Positions 56,375 through 63,894 of a stretch of DNA of 64,000 bases are shown here, one piece after another. The notes beneath the pieces were generated by a model. The model saw only the letters and a program-made list of their open reading frames with translations, had not been told where the DNA came from and made no database searches. Each line of letters starts with the position of its first letter. Position 1 is the stretch's first letter. The stretch is from Selenomonadaceae bacterium (lineage in GTDB: Bacteria > Bacillota > Negativicutes > Selenomonadales > Selenomonadaceae): the NCBI GenBank assembly GCA_017527075.1, contig JAFXQM010000027.1, positions 1-64,000 on the forward strand, read 5' to 3'. The position numbers and the translations under genes were made by a program.

Positions 56375-57739
56375 CCCTGCGGCGTTCGTCAGAGAGATAC
56401 TTCACGCCGAGCCGCAAGCGTGGCAGGCAGAAGCCTTGAGCGCATTGGCAGGACACAAGCGATTGGCAGTTCGCAGCGGGCACGGCTAGACGTCGGGAAA
56501 ACGTGCTTGGAGGCGTGGACGATTCTCCACTTCCTGTTCACGCGTCCCTATTGCAAAGTTCCGTGCACGGCTCCGACGCAACAGCAGCTGTACAAAATCC
56601 TTTGGTCGGAAATTTCAAAGTGGTTGCAACGCTCCGAACTTCTCTCGCAATTATTTGAGTGGACAAAAACCGAAGTGCGATTCAAATCCGCGCCGGAGAG
56701 ATGGTTGGCGGTCGCGAAGACTGCGGCGAAACCTGAAAATTTGCAGGGCTTTCATGATGACCACTTGCTTTTTGTTTTGGACGAGGCGAGCGGTATCGCG
56801 GATGAAATTTTTGAGGCAGTCGAAGGTGCGCTGACGACGCCCGACGCAAGGTTGCTAATCATGGGCAACCCGACGAAGAGCACGGGATTTTTTAAGCGCG
56901 CGTTCTTCGAGGACAGGGAATTTTATTACACGATGAAAGTCTCTTCGGTCGATTCGGAGCGCGTGTCCAGTGAATATTGTCAGCGGCTGATTCGGACTTA
57001 CGGCATGGAGTCAAACGTCGTTCGCGTCAGAGTCCTAGGTGAGTTTCCTGAAATGGATTCGGACAGCTTAATCGCGCTGGAGTGGGTGGAAGCCGCCATG
57101 AATCGCGAGCCGCCCTATGACGAAAATGGCAAGCCGATTTACTCAGGCGAATTGGTTCTCGGCGTGGACGTTGCAAGATTCGGCGACGATGAAACTGTTC
57201 TCGCGGCACGAATCGGTGACGCAGTCCTACCGCTGAAAAAGTGGCGCAAGACTGACTTGATGACGACCACGGGCAGGATTGTCGGCGAACTCGAACGGCT
57301 GATGAAGAAATACGAACACGGGCGCGCGAAAGTCAACATTGACGACGATGGTTTAGGCGGAGGTGTGACTGACCGTCTGCGTGAAGTGATTCGAGAGAAA
57401 AAACTTTATGTCACGGTAAGTGGGTGCCATAATGGAGGCGCGGCACGAGATAATCATTATTTGAATTTTGTTGCCGAAAGTTACTTTGCTCTTCGAGGTC
57501 GTTTACAGGCAGGCGAAATAATTCTTCCCCGTGATGACGAATTGGCAGCGCAACTTACAACCCGAAAATACTTTCTGAATAGCTCCGACAAACTTGCACT
57601 TGAACGGAAAGATGAATTCAAGAAACGTCTGGGCAGAAGCCCAGATAGAGCAGATGCATTAGTCTTGGCTTTTGCACCAACAGTCCAAGTAACGGCTCCT
57701 CCTCAAATACCCCTTGTAAAATCTTATTGGTTCAGGTAA
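56340..57739 (+). CDS. terL: terminase large subunit, interrupted by a 5-nt insertion in the P-loop
   Basis: The start GTG at 56340 (GGGAGGTG upstream) opens a frame encoding VLVRAMKRYRNDPAAFVREIL ... VRSGHG and then TAG at 56487. Five nt later, in another frame, the gene continues VGKTCLEAW. Removing TAGAC (56487-56491) restores the ATPase P-loop SGHGVGKT. Downstream features are intact: FVLDEASG (Walker B), GNPTKST, the nuclease acidic residues in VLGVDVARFGDDE and DRADALVLA. As written the packaging motor would be inactive. Confidence 0.85.
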
Positions 57740-57750
57740 AATAGCAAACG

Positions 57751-57789
57751 AAAAGAGCCGCCACACTTCCTACGGCGAGCGACTCTTTT
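57751..57789 (+). terminator. hairpin after terminase
   Basis: AAAAGAG.CGCC and GGCG...CTCTTTT form an imperfect stem after the terL stop; the A- and T-rich ends would let it work in both directions. Confidence 0.6.
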
Positions 57790-57849
57790 CAGACTAACGT
57801 CCGAGGAGAGTTTATCACTCCTTGGGCAAGTTTGCAAGGAGTGATGACC

Positions 57850-58632
57850 ATGCGCCGAAAAATTTATCGCAAAGACCTTCACTATAATTGGGAAAAACGC
57901 CGAGCTGAAAATTGTCGCCCTGCTTATGATGCATTGATGAAATTTTATCCGTTCACACTGGAAGATTTAGAAGGTGAACAGTGGGAGGATATCCCGAACT
58001 ATGAGGGGATTTACCAAATTTCTACATTCGGCAGAGTGAAAAGCTTTTGTGGCGGTGTGTGTAAAATTCTTAAACCACAATTTGTGCCTAAGGGTTATTT
58101 GCGCATCGAGCTGAATTTACACGGCAAAGCTAAAAAATTTTTTATCCATTGTCTTGTCGCTCGCACGTTTATCCCGAATCCCGAAAACAAACCTCAAGCT
58201 AATCATCGCGATGGGGTAAAACTTAATTGCCACGTTTCAAACCTTGAGTGGGCAACGGGAGCTGAAAATCAACGGCATGCACTTCAAATAGGGTTGCGTC
58301 TTTTTGGCGAAGAACATCCCGACGCTAAATTAACTGAAAAGCAAGTTGTATACATTCGTGAAAATCCCGATGGTTTTAGTCAATATGATTTAGCAACAAG
58401 GTTTGGCGTTGCTCAGCCTACAATCGGCAAAATACAGTTAGGTGAAGCTTGGCGAAGAGCCGGCGGTATAATTCGCAAACTTAAAAAACAACCGCCGCGT
58501 ATTCCTGATAATATTCGGGAAGAAATTCGTCAACTTTACAGTAGTGATAAGAAAAAATTTGGCGCAAGTTATTTGGCAAGAAGATATGGAATTGACCGAA
58601 CAACCGTTTATAAAATCGTAAAAGAAAAGTAG
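57850..58632 (+). CDS. HNH homing-type endonuclease with NUMOD4
   Basis: The 260-residue protein has a NUMOD4 module (WEDIPNYEGIYQISTFGRVKS), an HNH core (PQANHRDGVKLNCHVSNLEWA) and two C-terminal helix-turn-helix segments (YDLATRFGVAQPTIGKIQLG and ASYLARRYGIDRTTVYKIV). It is a free-standing nuclease that cuts near its own site and drives its spread. Its codons are more AT-rich than the neighbours, indicating separate origin. AAGGAG precedes the ATG at 57850. It lies directly behind terL, a common intron and nuclease target in phages. Confidence 0.9.
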   Translation: MRRKIYRKDLHYNWEKRRAENCRPAYDALMKFYPFTLEDLEGEQWEDIPNYEGIYQISTFGRVKSFCGGVCKILKPQFVPKGYLRIELNLHGKAKKFFIHCLVARTFIPNPENKPQANHRDGVKLNCHVSNLEWATGAENQRHALQIGLRLFGEEHPDAKLTEKQVVYIRENPDGFSQYDLATRFGVAQPTIGKIQLGEAWRRAGGIIRKLKKQPPRIPDNIREEIRQLYSSDKKKFGASYLARRYGIDRTTVYKIVKEK

Positions 58633-58640
58633 TTTTGTAC

Positions 58641-58664
58641 AGGCTCGCTTCGGCGGGCTTTTTG
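58641..58664 (+). terminator. terminator after the HNH gene
   Basis: AGGCTCGC-TTCG-GCGGGCTT forms an 8-bp stem (two G-U pairs) with a UUCG loop, then TTT. Confidence 0.7.
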
Positions 58665-58677
58665 CTTGGAGGACGAC

Positions 58678-59910
58678 GTGACGACAGAAAAATTAGAACT
58701 GATTGAGCTTGCGAAGCTCAAGCCGTATGCAGGCAACGCAAGGACTCACAGTGAAAGTCAACTTCTTCAGCTTCAGAAGTCTCTTAGAGAGTTTGGATTC
58801 GTGAATCCTGTGCTGGTCGACAGCGGGCTGAACATAATCGCGGGGCACGGGCGAGTACTCGCGGCACAGGCGGAGGGATTTGACCGCGTGCCCTGTGTGT
58901 TCGTGGAACATCTGACCGAGGCGCAAAAACGGGCGTATATCCTCGCGGACAATCGCTTGGCGGAAAAGGCGGGCTGGGACGAGGAAAAATTAAAAATCGA
59001 ACTGGACGCTCTCCGCGAAATAAATTTTGATATCGGGCTTACCGGCTTCGACGATTATGAGTTCAAAAATTTGGACGTGGCGGAAGATAATTTTGACGTG
59101 GACGCCGCCTTGGAGAAACCCGCTGTCGCCAAACTCGGCGACATTTTTTATTTGGGCAGGCACAAAATAATTTGCGGCGACGCAACCAAGCCTGAAACGT
59201 TTGAGCGGCTGCTCGGTGGACTGAAAGTAAATCTTTTGTTGACCGACCCGCCGTATTTCGTCGACGAGGAAAATAATTCGGGCAAAATTTTGAACGACGA
59301 CCTGAGTGCCAAGGAGGGCTACGAATTTTTGCGGGCGGCGTTCGAGAACTGCAAGGGCGCGATGGCGAACGACGCGGCGGCGTATATTTTTTATGCGTCG
59401 AGCAAAACGCGGATATTTTTTGACGCGTTCGAGGACGCGGGGTTTTACGTCATGGCGGGGCTGGTCTGGCTGAAAAATTGTTCCGTGCTCTGCCGCGGTG
59501 ATTTCAATTTCAAGCATGAGCCGATAATTTACGGGAAGAAAAAACGCGGCACGCACAAGTGGTACGGCGACCACACGCAAACGACCGTCCTCGAATTCCC
59601 GCGAATAATGGACTCGGTGGCGGAAGGTTTCGGTCACCCGTCGTCGAAACCGTTGCCGCTGGTCAGTTACCTGCTCTCGCTGTCGAGCAAGCGGGGCGAC
59701 AAAATTTTGGACTGCTTTTTGGGTTCGGCGTCGACGCTTATCGCCGCTGAGCAGACGGGGCGCACGTGCCTTGGAGTGGAGTTATCGCCTCGGTTCGTCG
59801 ATGTCGCCGTTGAGCGTTTCAAAACCGTTTCGGACGAAAAAATTTTCGTCGAGCGCGACGGTCAACGGTTTGCCTTGGGCGCGTCAAGTATACAGGATTC
59901 GGCGCGGTGA
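58678..59910 (+). CDS. ParB-domain / DNA methyltransferase fusion
   Basis: The 410-residue protein has an N-terminal ParB/sulfiredoxin-like domain (LLQLQKSLREFGFVNPVLVDSGLNIIAGHGRVLAAQ) and a C-terminal N4/N6 methylase with DPPY (190-193) and the SAM motif DCFLGSASTLIAAEQTGR, in the beta-class order (catalytic motif first). Such fusions are common in phages near terminase and protect phage DNA. The GTG at 58678 has GGAGGAC upstream. Confidence 0.9.
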   Translation: MTTEKLELIELAKLKPYAGNARTHSESQLLQLQKSLREFGFVNPVLVDSGLNIIAGHGRVLAAQAEGFDRVPCVFVEHLTEAQKRAYILADNRLAEKAGWDEEKLKIELDALREINFDIGLTGFDDYEFKNLDVAEDNFDVDAALEKPAVAKLGDIFYLGRHKIICGDATKPETFERLLGGLKVNLLLTDPPYFVDEENNSGKILNDDLSAKEGYEFLRAAFENCKGAMANDAAAYIFYASSKTRIFFDAFEDAGFYVMAGLVWLKNCSVLCRGDFNFKHEPIIYGKKKRGTHKWYGDHTQTTVLEFPRIMDSVAEGFGHPSSKPLPLVSYLLSLSSKRGDKILDCFLGSASTLIAAEQTGRTCLGVELSPRFVDVAVERFKTVSDEKIFVERDGQRFALGASSIQDSAR

Positions 59911-59914
59911 CCGC

Positions 59915-59943
59915 TTGACTTTTCGGGCGTTTAGAGCGAACAT
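59915..59943 (+). promoter_or_regulatory. cassette promoter A
   Basis: TTGACT, 17-nt spacer ending TAGAGC, GAACAT, then CACCGAAAGGGAAAAC leader. CAAGTATAC lies ~30 nt upstream. Confidence 0.7.
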
Positions 59944-59989
59944 GCGCACACCGAAAGGGAAAACAAAAAAATGAAAAGAGGAAACCAAA

Positions 59990-60196
59990 ATGACGAGAAC
60001 CGAAATTGAAAACGAAATGACAGCGATAGCGCAGGAGCGCGGCGAAATTTTCGACGAGCTGGACGCGATAGCCGTCGAGGACGACCCGCTTTGCGGCACC
60101 CCGCAGCACCACATCGACGCGCTGGAAGCCCGCGCCGCCGAACTCCTCACCGAATACTACGCGCTCTGGGCGCAACTGGACGCAGCCACCGCCTGA
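59990..60196 (+). CDS. cassette A small helical protein
   Basis: The 68-residue protein (RTEIENEMTAIAQERGEIFDELDAIAVEDDP ... IDALEARAAELLTEYYAL) is predicted to form a helical hairpin with acidic residues. It is the only gene of its cassette, between promoter A and a CCCGCC/GGCGGG terminator, so it is expressed on its own. It resembles the proteins of cassettes B, D and E in size and helical layout, though the sequences are not clearly alike. GAGG precedes the ATG. Confidence 0.75.
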   Translation: MTRTEIENEMTAIAQERGEIFDELDAIAVEDDPLCGTPQHHIDALEARAAELLTEYYALWAQLDAATA

Positions 60197-60221
60197 GCCC
60201 GAAAATTTCTCCAAGGAAGAG

Positions 60222-60246
60222 CCCGCCAAGGACGGCGGGTTTTTTC
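60222..60246 (+). terminator. cassette A terminator
   Basis: CCCGCC-AAGGAC-GGCGGG then TTTTTT. Confidence 0.93.
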
Positions 60247-60321
60247 GTTGCCCCACCGAAAACACGGGCGGCAATTTTGTTTTACCCGAAAAAATTTTTT
60301 TACTTTTTTTGAGAAAACCGC

Positions 60322-60350
60322 TTGACTTTTGGCGGAAGAAGAGGTAATAT
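60322..60350 (+). promoter_or_regulatory. cassette promoter B
   Basis: TTGACT, 17-nt spacer ending AGAGG, TAATAT, then TCACCGAAAGGGAAAAACAAAA leader within 10 nt of the promoter end. Confidence 0.85.
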
Positions 60351-60395
60351 ATAATCACCGAAAGGGAAAAACAAAATAAAAAGGAGAAACCAAAA

Positions 60396-60608
60396 ATGAA
60401 AAACGAAAACAAAATCAAACACCTGAAGGCCGGAGCCGCAGAGTACAAAACCGAAATCGCAAGGCTCGAAGCGGAAATTGCCTACTTTGAAGCAAGCCCC
60501 GAAATCGACCACCGCGACGCGAAAATCGCCGGCAATTACCAATTCATTTTGGACAACCTGGCTTGCCTGCAAACGATTTACGAGGAATTGCGGGACGCCG
60601 CGAAATAA
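60396..60608 (+). CDS. cassette B small helical protein
   Basis: The 70-residue protein (KHLKAGAAEYKTEIARLEAEIAYFEASPEIDHRDAKI, NYQFILDNLACLQTIYEELRDAA) is a helical hairpin with charged faces. AAGGAG lies before the ATG. Promoter B and terminator B enclose only this gene. Confidence 0.77.
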   Translation: MKNENKIKHLKAGAAEYKTEIARLEAEIAYFEASPEIDHRDAKIAGNYQFILDNLACLQTIYEELRDAAK

Positions 60609-60631
60609 ACCGAAAACCCCGACACCGACAA

Positions 60632-60655
60632 CCCGCCAAGGACGGCGGGTTTTTT
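60632..60655 (+). terminator. cassette B terminator
   Basis: CCCGCC-AAGGAC-GGCGGG then TTTTTT, identical to terminator A in stem and loop. Confidence 0.93.
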
Positions 60656-60692
60656 CGTGAGAAAAAATTTTTTCGCGTCGGGTCGAAACCGC

Positions 60693-60721
60693 TTGACTTT
60701 CGCGGCGGTTAGAGGTAACCT
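60693..60721 (+). promoter_or_regulatory. cassette promoter C
   Basis: TTGACT, 17-nt spacer ending AGAGG, TAACCT, then CAACCCGAAAGGGGAAACC leader. No open frame follows. Confidence 0.8.
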
Positions 60722-60749
60722 ACGGTCAACCCGAAAGGGGAAACCAAGG

Positions 60750-60816
60750 GGGTAGTCCGAGCCGAAACTTGGGCGCGCCCGGTCGGGGCGCAGGACTCTC
60801 CTCAAAAAATTTTTTG
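60750..60816 (+). ncRNA. cassette C, candidate small RNA
   Basis: After promoter C there is no start codon before promoter D. The segment folds with AGTCC/GGACT (60754-60797) around a strong inner hairpin GCGCCC/GGGCGC (60775-60791) and ends in AAAAAATTTTTT (60804-60815), a possible terminator. It may be a small RNA or the remnant of a cassette that lost its gene. Confidence 0.5.
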
Positions 60817-60823
60817 TGCCGGG

Positions 60824-60852
60824 TTGACTTCTCGCCCGACGAGAGGTAATAT
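60824..60852 (+). promoter_or_regulatory. cassette promoter D
   Basis: TTGACT, 17-nt spacer ending AGAGG, TAATAT, then CACCGAAAGGGAAAACAAAA leader. Confidence 0.85.
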
Positions 60853-60894
60853 CAGCTCACCGAAAGGGAAAACAAAATAAAGGAGAAACCGAAA

Positions 60895-61101
60895 ATGAAA
60901 ACCGAAAACAAAAACCGCAAAGCGACCTTGGAGCAGCAAAAAGCCGCAACGCAAAATGAGCTCGGTCACCTGAACCTGATTATCAGCGACTCGCTCGAAA
61001 TTGGCGGCGAAGATGAATTTTACGCAGGATTGTGCCGCGAAGTCGCCGGGTTGAAACGCCGAATTCGGATAATCGACGCGGAGCTTGCCGCAATCGCCTG
61101 A
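60895..61101 (+). CDS. cassette D small helical protein
   Basis: The 68-residue protein (MKTENKNRKATLEQQKAATQNEL ... VAGLKRRIRIIDAELAAI) has a polar Asn/Lys start shared with cassettes B and E, and two helices. AAAGGAG lies before the ATG. It is enclosed by promoter D and terminator D. Confidence 0.77.
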   Translation: MKTENKNRKATLEQQKAATQNELGHLNLIISDSLEIGGEDEFYAGLCREVAGLKRRIRIIDAELAAIA

Positions 61102-61129
61102 GCCAAAAATAAAATCGAAACCAACAAAA

Positions 61130-61156
61130 CCCTGCCAAGGACGGCGGGGTTTTTTC
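61130..61156 (+). terminator. cassette D terminator
   Basis: CCCTGCC-AAGGAC-GGCGGGG then TTTTTT; a variant of terminators A and B. Confidence 0.92.
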
Positions 61157-61203
61157 GTGCAAGGACGCCGTCAAGTATACACGACGGTCGGGACAAAAAA
61201 CGC

Positions 61204-61232
61204 TTGCTATGTGTTTTCGGTAGAGGTAACAT
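61204..61232 (+). promoter_or_regulatory. cassette promoter E
   Basis: TTGCTA, 17-nt spacer ending AGAGG, TAACAT, then TCACCGAAAGGGAAAAAC leader. CAAGTATAC lies ~30 nt upstream. Confidence 0.82.
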
Positions 61233-61273
61233 GCGGTCACCGAAAGGGAAAAACAAATAAAGGAGAAACCAAA

Positions 61274-61546
61274 ATGAAAACCACCGAAAACAAATCCGAA
61301 GCCCTGAAAGCCCGAATCCTCGAATTGCACGCCGCGGAGCGTGAACTCGACGAAGAATACGAGCGGCTGGGTTATTACGAGAAGTGCCCCGAATTCGACG
61401 GGAACCCCGAAGGTCGGCTGAGGGCGCAGAGTAGCCTCGAAACCCAAATGTCGCGGGTGCACCTGCAGGCGTGGAAACTCGCAAAAGAATTGCGGCAAAT
61501 TGACCACGACGCTTGGGCGAGCCTCCCGAAGGAAATTCGCGGCTAA
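61274..61546 (+). CDS. cassette E small helical protein
   Basis: The 90-residue protein begins MKTTENKSEALKARILELHAAERELDEEYERLG and ends in a long helix (LQAWKLAKELRQIDHDAW). AAAGGAG lies before the ATG at 61274. It is slightly larger than the other cassette proteins. Function unknown. Confidence 0.77.
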   Translation: MKTTENKSEALKARILELHAAERELDEEYERLGYYEKCPEFDGNPEGRLRAQSSLETQMSRVHLQAWKLAKELRQIDHDAWASLPKEIRG

Positions 61547-61566
61547 AATAAAAACCGCCACGACAG

Positions 61567-61590
61567 CCCGCCACGGATGGCGGGTTTTTT
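61567..61590 (+). terminator. cassette E terminator
   Basis: CCCGCC-ACGGAT-GGCGGG then TTTTTT. Confidence 0.93.
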
Positions 61591-61637
61591 CGTTCGCGTG
61601 ACCCGTCAAGTATACACGATATAACCGCCCGTGTGAC

Positions 61638-61666
61638 TTGCTATGTGTTTTGGTTAGAGGTAACAT
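61638..61666 (+). promoter_or_regulatory. cassette promoter F, before the amidoligase gene
   Basis: TTGCTA, 17-nt spacer ending AGAGG, TAACAT. CAAGTATAC lies ~30 nt upstream. The leader differs from the others (CTACCAAAAACACAGGGGG). Confidence 0.82.
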
Positions 61667-61698
61667 GCGCCTACCAAAAACACAGGGGGTTCGGGAAA

Positions 61699-62553
61699 AT
61701 GAAAAATCAAACAATCGGGGCGGAGCTGGAATTCACGGGGCTCACGCGGAGAGCGGCGGCGCGGGTTATCGCAGAAATTTTCGACACGACGGTTTACCAA
61801 GTCGGGATGAACGGCTGGGCGGCTGAGGACGACGCCGTGCGCGAGTGGAAAGTTGTTTACGACAGCTCGATTCGGCGCGACGACGGCGAACAGTGCGAAT
61901 TGGTTACCCCGATTCTCGGCTGGGCGGATATTGAAACCCTGCAAATGATTGTGCGCGAATTGCGGCACGACGGCGCGAAGGTCAACGACTCCTGCGGGCT
62001 CCACGTCCACATTGGCGCGGCGGGCATGACGGCACAGGCGATTCGGAACTTGGTGAACAATTTCGCCAGCCACGAAGCCCTGCTCATCAAAGCCCTGGAC
62101 GTCTACGAAAACCGCAAACGCTACTGCAAACCGCTCAATGAAAATTTCATTCGCGAGCTGAATCAGCGCAAACCCGCAACCCTTGACGGTGTCGGTGAAA
62201 TTTGGTATCAAAGACCCGCGGGCACCTTCCCGACGTATCATTACCACGAGAGCCGGTACCAAACGCTGAACTTGCACGCGCTGTTTACAAAAGGAACGGC
62301 TGAGTTCAGATTTTTCAACGGCACGCTCCACGCGGGCGAGGTCAAAACGGCTGTTCAATTAGCGTGTGCCTTGGTTGCCAATGCGAAGTCGGCGAAGAGG
62401 ACGCTTTACCGCCCGATTGAAACCGACAATGACCGATTCGCGATGAGGACTTGGTTGAATCGGCTGGGGTTAATCGGCGACGAATTTAAAACCGCGAGGT
62501 TGCACTTGACGAAACGGCTTGAAGGCAACGCGGCTTGGCGGCACGCGGTGTAA
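61699..62553 (+). CDS. Amidoligase_2-family enzyme
   Basis: The 284-residue protein has the family pattern: GAELEFTGL (7-15), then CELVTPIL with Glu68, GLHVHIGAAG (100-109, His pair), LHALFTKGTAEFRFFNG and LACALVANA. Amidoligases are glutamine-synthetase-fold enzymes that use ATP to join amino groups to carboxylates, such as making peptide-like links on small molecules or proteins. In published analyses they are often found next to gamma-glutamylcyclotransferase-like genes, as here (63436). The ATG at 61699 has a weak ribosome site; promoter F lies just upstream. Confidence 0.85.
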   Translation: MKNQTIGAELEFTGLTRRAAARVIAEIFDTTVYQVGMNGWAAEDDAVREWKVVYDSSIRRDDGEQCELVTPILGWADIETLQMIVRELRHDGAKVNDSCGLHVHIGAAGMTAQAIRNLVNNFASHEALLIKALDVYENRKRYCKPLNENFIRELNQRKPATLDGVGEIWYQRPAGTFPTYHYHESRYQTLNLHALFTKGTAEFRFFNGTLHAGEVKTAVQLACALVANAKSAKRTLYRPIETDNDRFAMRTWLNRLGLIGDEFKTARLHLTKRLEGNAAWRHAV

Positions 62554-62564
62554 AGAGCAGGACG

Positions 62565-62582
62565 GGGCGGGGCAACCCGCCC
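62565..62582 (+). other. hairpin behind the amidoligase gene
   Basis: GGGCGGG-GCAA-CCCGCCC forms a perfect 7-bp stem with a GNRA loop but no T-run; it may stabilise or process the mRNA between the two genes. Confidence 0.55.
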
Positions 62583-62602
62583 TTGGCTAAGGAGAAACGG
62601 CA

Positions 62603-63004
62603 ATGCGAATGACGCACAATGAAATGCTCGACTTGCGCGAAAAAATTTTTGAACTCATTGACTTGGCTCATTACGTTTTGGAGCAGGAGAAACGTGACGC
62701 GCCGTGCGACGTAATTTTGGCGGAGATATTTCTCGACGAAGAAAAACGCGTGTATATGAATCGGATTGACATGTGGAATAAAATTCACGGGGATTTGATT
62801 AACGCGGCACAATGCTTGAATACTTTGATGTTCGAGGACGATTGCAATTTGGAATTGGCGGCAAAACCTGCAAGCGTTGAAAGCCATGACGTTCGGTGCT
62901 CAAAACTTTTTAAGCTGAAAGAAAGGCGGAGTGAATATGGCACGGGCAGATTTTCTCGAAAAAGCGATAGCGTTGCACGGAGAGGCACGGGCGCGAGCCA
63001 ATGA
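62603..63004 (+). CDS. hypothetical 133-aa phage protein
   Basis: The protein has a helical N-terminal half (MTHNEMLDLREKIFELIDLAHYVLEQEKRD). The last ~45 residues are basic and low in structure and overlap the next gene in another frame, so the true end may differ. AAGGAG precedes the ATG. It belongs to the amidoligase transcript or its extension. Confidence 0.68.
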   Translation: MRMTHNEMLDLREKIFELIDLAHYVLEQEKRDAPCDVILAEIFLDEEKRVYMNRIDMWNKIHGDLINAAQCLNTLMFEDDCNLELAAKPASVESHDVRCSKLFKLKERRSEYGTGRFSRKSDSVARRGTGASQ

Positions 63005-63146
63005 CGCCTACGCCACAATGCTCACAACTGAGGACGAGGACGAGCGACGCGCGGCTATGGAAATTTTCTTCCGCTGGTCGCAGGCACAGAGCGGTTTGAA
63101 AGCCGCGATTGAAGTTTTGGTAGGGAGTGGAATAGCATGGAGCTGA
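62937..63146 (+). CDS. hypothetical 69-aa helical phage protein
   Basis: The Ala/Glu-rich helical protein (MARADFLEKAIALHGEARARANDAYATML) has no family match. AAGGCGGAG precedes the ATG at 62937. It overlaps the previous gene by 68 nt and the next by 10 nt. Confidence 0.66.
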   Translation: MARADFLEKAIALHGEARARANDAYATMLTTEDEDERRAAMEIFFRWSQAQSGLKAAIEVLVGSGIAWS

Positions 63147-63430
63147 AAGATTTTGCCGAACTGAAAAATCTGGTCGAACAAATTGCGGAAATGGTAAACG
63201 ATGAATGCTCCGAATCTTGCCGATTGGTCGGCTACGTAAAAGGAATCACGGGCAAAGGCAGGGAGTGGGCAGAAGTCGATACAGTGTGCGACTGCTGGCT
63301 TAATTTAAGCGAGGATTTTAGGTGCGCCTGTGAAACTTTGGCGCGGTTAGAAAAATGCGGTAAATGGGTTGAGTGGGACGGCAAAGACTTAGCAAAAAGC
63401 GGCGAATGGGTTTGGACTAGAATGGAGTGA
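63137..63430 (+). CDS. hypothetical 97-aa phage protein
   Basis: The protein is helical with several Cys (ECSESCRLVGY, VCDCWLN, RCACETLARLEKCG). The paired Cys residues could bind metal. GGGAGTGG precedes the ATG. It lies directly before the cyclotransferase gene. Confidence 0.68.
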   Translation: MELKDFAELKNLVEQIAEMVNDECSESCRLVGYVKGITGKGREWAEVDTVCDCWLNLSEDFRCACETLARLEKCGKWVEWDGKDLAKSGEWVWTRME

Positions 63431-63435
63431 GCAGC

Positions 63436-63882
63436 GTGAAATATTTGGCTTACGGGGCGAACATGGACGAGGACATTATGGCTCAGCGGTGCCCGAAAGC
63501 GAAATTGCTCGGCACGGGCGAATTGGATAATTTCCGCCTGATGTTCAAAGGGGTTGAGCCGAGAGCCTACGCGACAATCGAAGAGTGGCAAGGGTACAAG
63601 GTGCCGTTCGTGCTCTGGGAAATTTCCGAGGAGGACGAGAAAGCACTTGACCGATTTGAAGGTTACCCGAAAAGCTATCTCAAGCACGTGGTTGAAATTG
63701 AATTCGGCGGCGAAAAATTTTTGGCAATGTATTACGCGAAGCCGGAGGAACAACCCGTCGGGCAGCCGATGACTCACTATATCAGCGTGTTGGAAGAAGC
63801 CTACGTGCGGTGGAAATTTAATCGCGCGATTTTGGACGCCGCATTGAAATTCAGCGACGATTATTATCAGCGCAATTTTTAA
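63436..63882 (+). CDS. gamma-glutamylcyclotransferase-like (AIG2) protein
   Basis: The 148-residue protein has the cyclotransferase landmarks: KYLAYGANMDE (substrate loop, normally YGSN), the ATIEEW region and the catalytic Glu in LDRFEGYP (residue ~75). Related enzymes release 5-oxoproline from gamma-glutamyl peptides. Together with the amidoligase it could remove or trim gamma-linked groups. The GTG at 63436 is 8 nt after GGAG. Confidence 0.85.
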   Translation: MKYLAYGANMDEDIMAQRCPKAKLLGTGELDNFRLMFKGVEPRAYATIEEWQGYKVPFVLWEISEEDEKALDRFEGYPKSYLKHVVEIEFGGEKFLAMYYAKPEEQPVGQPMTHYISVLEEAYVRWKFNRAILDAALKFSDDYYQRNF

Positions 63883-63894
63883 CGAGGACTTGAA

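Noticed and set aside
56340..57739. Intron, intein or programmed bypass in terL
   Set aside because: Only five bases are inserted; there is no intron core, the P-loop would need exact removal, and no matching landing codon supports bypassing.
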